64,000 nucleotides of DNA from Mycolicibacterium sp. CH28 (lineage in GTDB: Bacteria > Actinomycetota > Actinomycetes > Mycobacteriales > Mycobacteriaceae): NCBI RefSeq assembly GCF_004745805.1, contig NZ_SRLQ01000002.1, positions 124,001-188,000 of the forward strand, given 5' to 3'. Shown in pieces: positions 19,628 to 26,558 of this stretch. Position 1 is the stretch's first letter. Every line of letters begins with the position of its first letter. Made by a program: the position numbers and the translations under genes. Under the pieces are notes generated by a model. It did no database searches, was not told where the DNA came from, and was given only the letters and a program-made list of their open reading frames with translations.

Positions 19628-20530
19628 TCACCGTGGGAGGGTTGCGGCGAGAAGTTCGACCACTCGGTTCGCGCAGTCACCGTCGGCGGTGTCGAGGGTC
19701 GGGTTCAGGATGGCTACGCTGGCGCCGATGAGGTGGGGGGACGCGAACGCCGGTCGGAGCACCGAACGCAGCTCATCGAAGGTCAGACCGCGAGGATCCG
19801 GGTAATCAACTGCCGGTAGCTCGTCGCTGGAGAGCACGTCGAGGTCGAGGTGCAGCCAGAAGCCGTCAGCAGCAGCTTCCAGGGCGGCCAGCGCGGAACG
19901 AACATGCTCGGACGGGTTGAGTGCTAGCTCGTCGACGCCGACAATGCGGGTCCGGGGCGCGAACTGACGCGGGTCGGGCGAGCCGAGAGCAGCCGCGTCG
20001 GCCTCGTCGAAGGGTCCGAGCACGACCACGCGGTCATCCGAGAACGCGGGAGTACGGGCGCCGAAGTCCAGCAACGGTTGAGCGCCATGGCCGAGAAGCA
20101 CTGCCAATTCCATGTCTGCGCCCTCCCCCGTCGGTGAGGAGTGACCGTCGAAGCAGTCCAGATGCCCGTCGATGAACAACAGCCCAGCGTTGGGGTGGGT
20201 GGCGGCGATGGCGGCTGCTACGCCGATGAGCAATGTGCAGTCGCCGCCAACAAGCAGGGGTGTGCGCCCGGCCGCCAGCAGCTCTTGCGTTCCGTCGCGG
20301 ACTACGGCGGAGAGGTTCAACAGGTCGTCGAGGCCGACAACGCCCGTTTCGGGGTCGCGCCGAGGATCGGCCATCACGACTTGCAGGTTGCCGGCATCTT
20401 CGGCGCCGACCGCCTCAACCAGGCCGGCGGCCCGCAGCGCAGAGGGCATGAATTGGCAACCCGCGAAGCTGCCTGAACAATCTGACGGGACGCCGAGGAT
20501 GACGTCGAAGGTGTGGGTGGAGGTGCTCAT
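19628..20530 (-). CDS. Arginase/agmatinase-family hydrolase with variant metal site
   Basis: A 300-residue ureohydrolase-fold protein. The metal motifs are recognisable: GGDCT (Cys98 where arginases have His), IDGHLDCFDG (Asp121, His123, Asp125) and LDLDVL (Asp229, Asp231). Five of six metal ligands are thus kept and one His is replaced by Cys. Arginase, agmatinase, guanidinobutyrase or formimidoylglutamase activity is possible. The ATG overlaps the stop of the FAD-oxidase gene (ATGA), the third gene of a MarR-FAD-oxidase-arginase operon. That partnership with an amine-oxidase-type enzyme points to polyamine or guanidino compound breakdown, which is inference. Confidence 0.8.
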   Translation of the reverse strand: MSTSTHTFDVILGVPSDCSGSFAGCQFMPSALRAAGLVEAVGAEDAGNLQVVMADPRRDPETGVVGLDDLLNLSAVVRDGTQELLAAGRTPLLVGGDCTLLIGVAAAIAATHPNAGLLFIDGHLDCFDGHSSPTGEGADMELAVLLGHGAQPLLDFGARTPAFSDDRVVVLGPFDEADAAALGSPDPRQFAPRTRIVGVDELALNPSEHVRSALAALEAAADGFWLHLDLDVLSSDELPAVDYPDPRGLTFDELRSVLRPAFASPHLIGASVAILNPTLDTADGDCANRVVELLAATLPR

Positions 20531-21924
20531 GAGGTGAATCCCATTCCAAATCGGTCGAGTGTTTTGAGGTAGCGGGACGACTTACCGGTCTGATCGGCGC
20601 GCAGGATGTCGTGACGAGCGCGTTCCACTGCGGCCCAGCGGATCGGTTCGGGAGGGAAGGGCAGCGCTCGGCGCCGTGCCCACTGGAGTTCGGCGGCGCG
20701 GCAGGGCTGGGCGAGTACACGCGAGGCCAGCACTTGGCCGGCGACTTTGCTGGCCAGCACGCCAAGACCGGTGAAGCCAAACACGTAGTGCATCCGACCA
20801 CCGAGAGCGGTGCCGAAGGCCGGTACGCCGCTCGTGGTCACGGGTACCGCGCCCGTCCACCGGTGGGTCCACGCCAGGTCGCTGAGTTGAGGAAACCACG
20901 TGCGGGCTTCGGCGGCGAGGTTGTCCCATCGTTGCGCTTCGTAGGCGCTAGGTCGGCGGCTTCCGAAGCGGTACACCGCCTCGGATCCGCCCCAGTACAG
21001 ACGATGGTCGGCGGTCAAGCGCAACGAGGTGAACGCCCCGCTGAGGTCGGCGACTCCCTCACCGTGTGTCCACCCCACGCTGGCTCGCTGCTTGGGCGTG
21101 AGTGGCGCGGAGACCATTACGTAGTCCTCTAACGGAATGCTCAGCAGGCCAGTGCTGCGGCGGACGCGGCGCAGTCCGCCATCGACGGCAAGTACAACGT
21201 TGCTGGCGCGCACGCGAGCGCCAGCCGAAGCGGTGGCCTCGAGCTCGGTGCCGCGTTTGTGCACCGAGATGATTCGCTGCCCTTCCACGACCAGCGCGCC
21301 TCGGCGGGCTGCGATCTGGGCGAGGCCGGTGACCAGTGCGAACGGGTTGAGGATTCCGCCGCGAGTGCAGGCTCGCACCGCCCCGACGGGGTGTGGGGAC
21401 CGCAGGTAGTCAGTGATCTCCTGGGTGTCGAGAAGGTCGACTGGCCATCCCAATCGTTCGTAGGTGTCGGCTAGCTGGTGCAGGGAGGGAAGCTGGTGGG
21501 CAGCGACGGCGCATTCCAACGTCCCCGTGGGTGCGAAGTCGCAGTCGAGTTCTTCACTGGCGATGAAACTGCGGAAGCTGTCGAGCGCGTCGCGGGCGAC
21601 TGCTTCCAGCTCGTGGATTTCGTTGGGAAATAGACGTTCTCCCCTTTCGACACCGTGAGTCAGAGAGGGTTCCAGCCATCCTCCGTTGCGTCCGCTGGCA
21701 CCGTCGCCCACCCGGGCGGCGTCAACGACGCAAACCCGCAGATCCGGTTGTTGGTCGAGCAGTTCCAGGGTTGTCCACAGGCCCGTGTAGCCGGCGCCGA
21801 CGACCAGAACATCGCAGGTGCGTGGCACCTCAGTGTCGTACTGGGCGCGCGGTTGTCCCTCGGACCAGAACACCGAACCGTCGGGGCGAGCAGTGGTGTC
21901 GTTGGGTGCAGTCGCCGGTGTCAT
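20527..21924 (-). CDS. FAD-dependent oxidoreductase (DAO family, PuuB-like)
   Basis: A 465-residue flavoenzyme of the D-amino-acid-oxidase/glycine-oxidase fold. The N-terminal dinucleotide motif is VVGAGYTGLWT, followed by the DGASGRNGG FAD-binding loop, and the C-terminal FAD loop is FGFTGLGVLASKVAGQVLA. Overall it resembles gamma-glutamylputrescine oxidase and related amine oxidases with DAO folds. The ATG at 21924 is chosen because it forms an ATGA with the MarR stop; two upstream ATGs (21930, 21978) are alternatives. It is the middle gene of the operon, and its stop overlaps the arginase-family start. Substrate unproven; a secondary or primary amine is likely. Confidence 0.85.
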   Translation of the reverse strand: MTPATAPNDTTARPDGSVFWSEGQPRAQYDTEVPRTCDVLVVGAGYTGLWTTLELLDQQPDLRVCVVDAARVGDGASGRNGGWLEPSLTHGVERGERLFPNEIHELEAVARDALDSFRSFIASEELDCDFAPTGTLECAVAAHQLPSLHQLADTYERLGWPVDLLDTQEITDYLRSPHPVGAVRACTRGGILNPFALVTGLAQIAARRGALVVEGQRIISVHKRGTELEATASAGARVRASNVVLAVDGGLRRVRRSTGLLSIPLEDYVMVSAPLTPKQRASVGWTHGEGVADLSGAFTSLRLTADHRLYWGGSEAVYRFGSRRPSAYEAQRWDNLAAEARTWFPQLSDLAWTHRWTGAVPVTTSGVPAFGTALGGRMHYVFGFTGLGVLASKVAGQVLASRVLAQPCRAAELQWARRRALPFPPEPIRWAAVERARHDILRADQTGKSSRYLKTLDRFGMGFTS

Positions 21925-22490
21925 GGGCATAGGGTTCCCGCTCGTAGCTCGGGTGGCAGCGCTGCCTCCGACGGGCATCGCTCATCGGGGCATGATCGCT
22001 CGTCGCAAAGCCGACAGATGCGGTCAGCGAGGTCGCGGGTCCCACTGAGCTGGGTGAGCATTCGCTCGACAATGCCGGTGAGAACCGCCCGGTCTGAGGC
22101 GCCGATGGTGGCCAGCGCGTGCTCGACGACCAGAGCACGTGCCGAAAGAACCTTGGCGGCAACACGTTTGCCGGCAGCAGTGAGCTGTGGATGTCGACGG
22201 CGACGGTCACTACCGGGAATTCGCTCGACCAGACCGTCAGCCTCCAGCCGATTGAGAAGCTGGACCGCGCCCGGGACAGTCATTCCCACAGTTTGCGCAA
22301 GGCGCTCGATAGGCAGCCCGGGCGTGAACCGCAAGGTGGTCAGGATCGCCGGCGCGGATGGCCCGTGTTTGGCTGCCTCAGCAGTGTTGTCGCTCAGGCG
22401 ATCTGAGATGGCCAGTGCCAGTGCTGCCAACACGTTGTTGGTGTAGCTGCCCTCATCGTCTTCGGTCATGTCGTCGTCCGGAATCGCCAT
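21921..22490 (-). CDS. MarR-family regulator with C-terminal Cys cluster
   Basis: A 189-residue winged-helix repressor. The recognition region reads ERLAQTVGMTVPGAVQLLNRLEADGLVER, followed by the wing GSDRRRRHPQLTAAG. The C-terminus has four cysteines (CRLCDERSCPDERCP), a pattern I have seen in other actinobacterial MarR proteins and which could bind a metal or sense redox state. The ATG at 22490 follows GAGGAG and is preferred to 22535. It starts the operon with the FAD oxidase and arginase-like gene, which it probably autoregulates. See the upstream intergenic entry for candidate operator half-sites. Confidence 0.9.
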   Translation of the reverse strand: MAIPDDDMTEDDEGSYTNNVLAALALAISDRLSDNTAEAAKHGPSAPAILTTLRFTPGLPIERLAQTVGMTVPGAVQLLNRLEADGLVERIPGSDRRRRHPQLTAAGKRVAAKVLSARALVVEHALATIGASDRAVLTGIVERMLTQLSGTRDLADRICRLCDERSCPDERCPSEAALPPELRAGTLCP

Positions 22491-22826
22491 CTGTCTCCTC
22501 GAAATGATGTGAAGGGTCTGCCGAGGCGGGCGCAACGCCGCGAAGCGGGGCGCGCCAATAAAGATAACTAATTTAGGTAACTACTGCAAGTGGGCTGGGC
22601 GCCGGGGAGTTCCGGGAACCGGCGGCCGTCACCGGCCAGATAGTTATTCACGCAGGGGTTGCCCATCGACTCGCGCTGACCCGATGGCAATCGGCCGACC
22701 GGTCAGCAGGAACGTGTTGAGGTCGATGCTCACGGTGTAGGCGTCCTGCGGGTACGGCGAGGGGCTCACCAGCCGCCACCGCGGAGAATACTGTTCTCCA
22801 GTGCCCACCCGAGGAAGGTTGCTGAC
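22491..22826. promoter_or_regulatory. Divergent promoter region of MarR operon and SDR gene
   Basis: 336 nt between the two divergent starts. It holds an AT-rich island in otherwise GC-rich DNA with two direct copies of TAACTA (22565-22570 and 22578-22583) and an inverted copy TAGTTA (22641-22646); a short dyad CTAATTTAG lies between the first two. These are candidate MarR half-sites or promoter elements. A small open frame (22769-22644, minus, GTG start, about 41 codons, ending VSIDLNTFLLTGRPIAIG-like) looks protein-like but has no ribosome site, so it is not called as a gene. Confidence 0.4.
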
Positions 22827-23585
22827 ATGGGATACGCCGACGACCTCTTCGACCTGACCGGCCGGGTGGTGCTGATCACCGGCGGCAGCCGCGGGCTGGG
22901 CCGCGAGATGGCCTTCGCCGCGGCGCGCTGCGGCGCCGACGTGATCATCGCCAGCCGCAAGTACGACGCCTGTGTGGAGACAGCCGAACAGATCCAGGAC
23001 GAAACAGGTCGCACCGCAATGCCCTACGCCGTGCATGTGGGCCGGTGGGACGAGCTCGACGGGTTGGTCGATGCGGCGTACGACCGGTTCGGCAAACTCG
23101 ACGTGCTGGTCAACAACGCCGGCATGTCGCCGACCTACGACAAGCTGAGCGATGTCGACGAGAAGTTGTTCGATGCGGTGATGAACCTGAACCTCAAGGG
23201 CCCCTTCCGGCTCTCCGCGCTGGTGGGCGAGCGCATGGTCGCCGACGGCGGCGGTGTGATCATCAATGTCAGCACCCACGGCTCACTTCGACCGCACCCG
23301 TCGTACCTGCCCTACGCGGCCTCCAAGGCGGGACTCAACGCGATGACCGAGGGCCTTGCGGCGGCCTTCGGGCCAACCGTTCGGGTCAACACCCTGATGC
23401 CGGGCCCGTTCCTCACCGATGTCAGCAAGGCGTGGAGCTTCGGCGTCCAGAATCCGTTCAGCGGCCATGCCCTGCAGCGCGCCGGCGATCCCGCTGAAAT
23501 CGTCGGCGCAGCACTGTTTTTGATGTCCGACGCGTCCAGCTTCACCACCGGCTCGATCCTGCGGGCCGACGGGGGGATACCGTAG
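22827..23585 (+). CDS. Short-chain dehydrogenase/reductase
   Basis: A 252-residue classical SDR. The cofactor loop is TGGSRGLGR (18-26), the structural motif is NNAG, and the catalytic Ser-Tyr-Lys are present with YAASK. The C-terminus ends SILRADGGIP, typical of 3-oxoacyl-reductase/gluconate 5-dehydrogenase-like members. A ribosome site AGGAAGG lies about 9 nt before the ATG. It is followed 66 nt later by a quinone reductase on the same strand. The substrate cannot be told from sequence. Confidence 0.88.
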   Translation: MGYADDLFDLTGRVVLITGGSRGLGREMAFAAARCGADVIIASRKYDACVETAEQIQDETGRTAMPYAVHVGRWDELDGLVDAAYDRFGKLDVLVNNAGMSPTYDKLSDVDEKLFDAVMNLNLKGPFRLSALVGERMVADGGGVIINVSTHGSLRPHPSYLPYAASKAGLNAMTEGLAAAFGPTVRVNTLMPGPFLTDVSKAWSFGVQNPFSGHALQRAGDPAEIVGAALFLMSDASSFTTGSILRADGGIP

Positions 23586-23651
23586 CAAGCCGTAATTTGA
23601 TTACCGGTTCGAAAATGCGTCGATCCTGCGTACGCGAGAAGGAGATCCCCG

Positions 23652-24626
23652 ATGCGTGCTGTCGTCTGCCGCGAGTTCGGCACCCCGGAGGACCTGGTAC
23701 TCGACGAACTCCCCGACCCGACCCCGGGTCCCGGACAGGTGCTGGTGCGGGTACGCGCCGCGGCGGTCAACTTTCCCGACGTGCTGCTGATCGCCGGCAA
23801 GTATCAGATCAAGGTGCCCCCGCCGTTCATTCCGGGTAGTGAGATGGCCGGCGAGGTTCTGGTCGCGGGCGAAGGGGTGGACTACCGCCCCGGCGACCGC
23901 GTGTGTGGGCCGACGTTCTTCAACTCTTTCGCCGAGCAGGTGGTGGCGGATGCCGGCGGTTTGACGCCCGTCCCGGACGGGGTGGACTTCGCCGAAGCGG
24001 CGGCGTTCGGCATCACCAACCGCACCGCGTACTACACCCTGCGCACGGTGGCGCCGGTGCAGCCCGGTGACTGGGTGGTGGTGTTGGGCGCAGGTGGCGG
24101 GGTGGGTCTGGCCGCCGTCGATATCGCGGTGTTGATGGGCGCCAGGGTGATTGCCGCCGCCTCGGGCCCGGAGAAGCTCGAGGTGTGCTTGCAGCGTGGC
24201 GCGGAGGCCGGCATCGACTACGACCGCGAGGATCTCAAGACGCGGATCAAGGAGATCACCGGCGACCGCGGCGCGCAGGTCGTGCTCGACCCGGTCGGCG
24301 GCCCCTACTCCGAGCCCGCGCTGCGCGGGCTGGGCCGCGGCGGACGATTCGTCACACTCGGCTACGCCGCCGGATCGATTCCGGCCATCCCGCTCAACCT
24401 GGTGATGCTCAAGGCGATCACCGTGGTGGGCATGGAGGTTCGGACATTCGCCGCGGACTACCCCGACGAGATCGTCCGCGACGATGCCGAGCTGGCTTCG
24501 CTGTTCGCCGAGGGCAAGCTCCGGCCCTATATCGGGGCGCGGTTCCCCCTGGACCAGGCGGCGACCGCGCTGCGCTACGTCGCCGACCGCAAAGCCATCG
24601 GCAAGGTCGTCATAGAGGTCGCCTGA
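23652..24626 (+). CDS. Zinc-free medium-chain NADPH:quinone/enoyl reductase
   Basis: A 324-residue MDR-family oxidoreductase. The cofactor motif is LGAGGGVGLAAVDIAV (about residue 146), and the structural zinc cysteines and catalytic zinc ligands of alcohol dehydrogenases are absent, matching the quinone oxidoreductase/crotonyl-CoA reductase-like branch. AAGGAGAT precedes the ATG by 6 nt. It converges on the alkylsulfatase gene with only 4 nt between stops. Quinone or enone detoxification is likely; a role tied to the neighbouring SDR is possible but not shown. Confidence 0.88.
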   Translation: MRAVVCREFGTPEDLVLDELPDPTPGPGQVLVRVRAAAVNFPDVLLIAGKYQIKVPPPFIPGSEMAGEVLVAGEGVDYRPGDRVCGPTFFNSFAEQVVADAGGLTPVPDGVDFAEAAAFGITNRTAYYTLRTVAPVQPGDWVVVLGAGGGVGLAAVDIAVLMGARVIAAASGPEKLEVCLQRGAEAGIDYDREDLKTRIKEITGDRGAQVVLDPVGGPYSEPALRGLGRGGRFVTLGYAAGSIPAIPLNLVMLKAITVVGMEVRTFAADYPDEIVRDDAELASLFAEGKLRPYIGARFPLDQAATALRYVADRKAIGKVVIEVA

Positions 24627-24630
24627 GCGA

Positions 24631-26508
24631 TCAGGGCGTGACGATGTTGAAGCCCGGGTCGGGCTTGTCGAGCGCACCGAGCAGGGCTTGAAGGGCCTCG
24701 CCGTCGCCGCTGGTCTCCAGGCCCGGAGAGGTGAAATCGCCTGCCGCGGCGGCAAGTAGCCGCATCTTGGTGGCCAGCCGGACGGTGACGGTGGCTGTCG
24801 ACTCATCGGCCGCGCACCTGCGGTAGACCAGCACGCCGTTGCGCAGCGTGAGCCGGTAGTTGGCGCCGATGTCGGCGAAGGTCATGTCCACCGCGATGTC
24901 GAGATCCCAGGCACGCGGACCGTTGACGCTGATGGCCAGGGCATCGAATATCTGCTCCGGGGTCAGCTGGGCCATCATCGCCATCGAGTTGGCACCGACC
25001 GGCGTGCCGAAATTGCCGTCGCGCAGCTCCGTCGCGCCGGAGAGGAAGAAGTTGCGCCACGTCGCGCACTCCGAGCCGTAACCGAGCTGCTCGAGGGTGT
25101 CGGCGTAGAGCTTCCGGGCCTCGGCGTGGTTGTCGTCGGTGAAGATGGCGTGGTCCAGCAGCGTTGCCGCCCAACGGTAGTCACCGGAATCGAAGGCGGT
25201 GCGGGCGAGTTCGACGACCCGGTCGATACCGCCCATGGCCGCCACGTAGCGCGGCCCGATCGCCTCCGGCGGGTGCGCCCACAGCCGAGCCGGGTTGCCG
25301 TCGAACCAGCCCATGTAGCGCTGGTAGACGGCTTTGACGTTATGGCTGACCGACCCGTAATACCCATGCGCATGCCAGGCTTCGTGCAGTGCGGGCGGCA
25401 TCTGGAAGTTCTCGGCGATCTCGATCCCGGTGAACCCCTGGTTGAGTTGGCGCAGCGTCTGGTCGTGCAGGTAGGCATAGAGATCCCGCTGCAGGGACAG
25501 GAATTTCACGATGTTCTCGTGTCCCCAGGTCGGCCAGTGATGGGAGGCGAACACGACGTCGGCGCGCCCACCGAAGGTGTCGATCGCCTCGGTGAGGTAG
25601 CCCGACCAGGCGTGCGGGTCGCGGACCAGGGCGCCTCGCAGGGTCAGCAGGTTGTGCAGGTTGTGGGTGGCGTTCTCGGCCATACAGAGTGCGCGGAATT
25701 TCGGGAAATAGAAATGCATCTCGGCGGGAGCCTCGGTGCCCGGCGCCATCTGGAATTCGATCTCGACGCCGTCGATGGTGTGGGTCTCACCGGTGGTGGT
25801 GATGTCGACGGTGGGCACGATGATGGCCACCTCGCCGGTGGAGGTCTGCTGCCCGAGACCGCAGCCCACCTGGCCCTGCGGGCCCCGGTCGAGCAGGGTG
25901 CCGTACATGTAGGACGCGCGGCGCGCCATCGCCGTGCCGGCGTAGACGTTCTCCTGCACGGCGTGCTCGACGAACCCGGCCGGAGCGATCACCGCGACCT
26001 TGCCCGCGTCCACGTCGGCCTGGGTCGTCACCCCCAGCACACCGCCGAAGTGGTCGACGTGGCTGTGGGTATAGATCACGGCGCTCACCGGTCGGTCTCC
26101 CCGGTGCTCGCGGTAAAGCGCCAGCGCGGCGGCCGCGGTCTCGGTGGAGATCAGCGGATCGATCACGATGACCCCGGTGTCGCCCTCGATGAAGGTGATG
26201 TTCGACAGGTCCAGTCCGCGCACCTGGTAGATGCCCTCGACCACTTCGTAGAGTCCCTGCTTGGCGGCCAAGATGGATTGCCGCCAGAGGCTGGGGTGGA
26301 CCGATGCCGGTGCATCGCCGCCCAGAAAGTCATAGACGTCGTTGTCCCACACCACCCGACCATCCGCTGCCTTTACCACGCAAGGCGCCAGCGCGGCGAT
26401 GAAGCCGCGGTCGGCGTCGGCGAAGTCGGCGGTGTCCCCGAACGGCAGCGACGTCAGGTGCTCGGCGTGCGCAGCCTCGATGACCGATGTCGGGGGGTTG
26501 TGCTTCAT
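24631..26508 (-). CDS. Alkyl sulfatase, metallo-beta-lactamase fold (SdsA/BDS1 type)
   Basis: A 625-residue type III sulfatase. The binuclear zinc site is seen in THSHVDHFGG (His148, His150, Asp152, His153), with further ligands expected in the MAENATHNLHN region and near HHWPTWG. A dimerisation region follows, and the C-terminus (about 500-625) is an SCP2-like lipid-binding domain, the usual architecture of SdsA1. It hydrolyses sulfate from long-chain alkyl sulfates. There is no signal peptide, which in this family is variable, so a cytosolic location is assumed. The secreted phosphoesterase gene lies 50 nt upstream on the same strand. Confidence 0.9.
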   Translation of the reverse strand: MKHNPPTSVIEAAHAEHLTSLPFGDTADFADADRGFIAALAPCVVKAADGRVVWDNDVYDFLGGDAPASVHPSLWRQSILAAKQGLYEVVEGIYQVRGLDLSNITFIEGDTGVIVIDPLISTETAAAALALYREHRGDRPVSAVIYTHSHVDHFGGVLGVTTQADVDAGKVAVIAPAGFVEHAVQENVYAGTAMARRASYMYGTLLDRGPQGQVGCGLGQQTSTGEVAIIVPTVDITTTGETHTIDGVEIEFQMAPGTEAPAEMHFYFPKFRALCMAENATHNLHNLLTLRGALVRDPHAWSGYLTEAIDTFGGRADVVFASHHWPTWGHENIVKFLSLQRDLYAYLHDQTLRQLNQGFTGIEIAENFQMPPALHEAWHAHGYYGSVSHNVKAVYQRYMGWFDGNPARLWAHPPEAIGPRYVAAMGGIDRVVELARTAFDSGDYRWAATLLDHAIFTDDNHAEARKLYADTLEQLGYGSECATWRNFFLSGATELRDGNFGTPVGANSMAMMAQLTPEQIFDALAISVNGPRAWDLDIAVDMTFADIGANYRLTLRNGVLVYRRCAADESTATVTVRLATKMRLLAAAAGDFTSPGLETSGDGEALQALLGALDKPDPGFNIVTP

Positions 26509-26558
26509 GATCGGTTCCTCACCTCGAGCGCCTACTCTGGCAGCTGATTCCCCGGATG

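Noticed and set aside
19531..19731. 66-codon plus frame between the phosphatase and arginase-like genes
   Set aside because: Runs into the arginase-like gene antisense, Arg-rich, no ribosome site.
22644..22769. Small minus-strand frame (41 codons) between MarR and SDR
   Set aside because: Protein-like sequence but no ribosome site, overlaps the SDR promoter, and I cannot place it in a family; noted only in the intergenic entry.
25126..26547. A 473-codon plus-strand frame opposite the alkylsulfatase
   Set aside because: Shadow of the sulfatase gene; no domain, no ribosome site.
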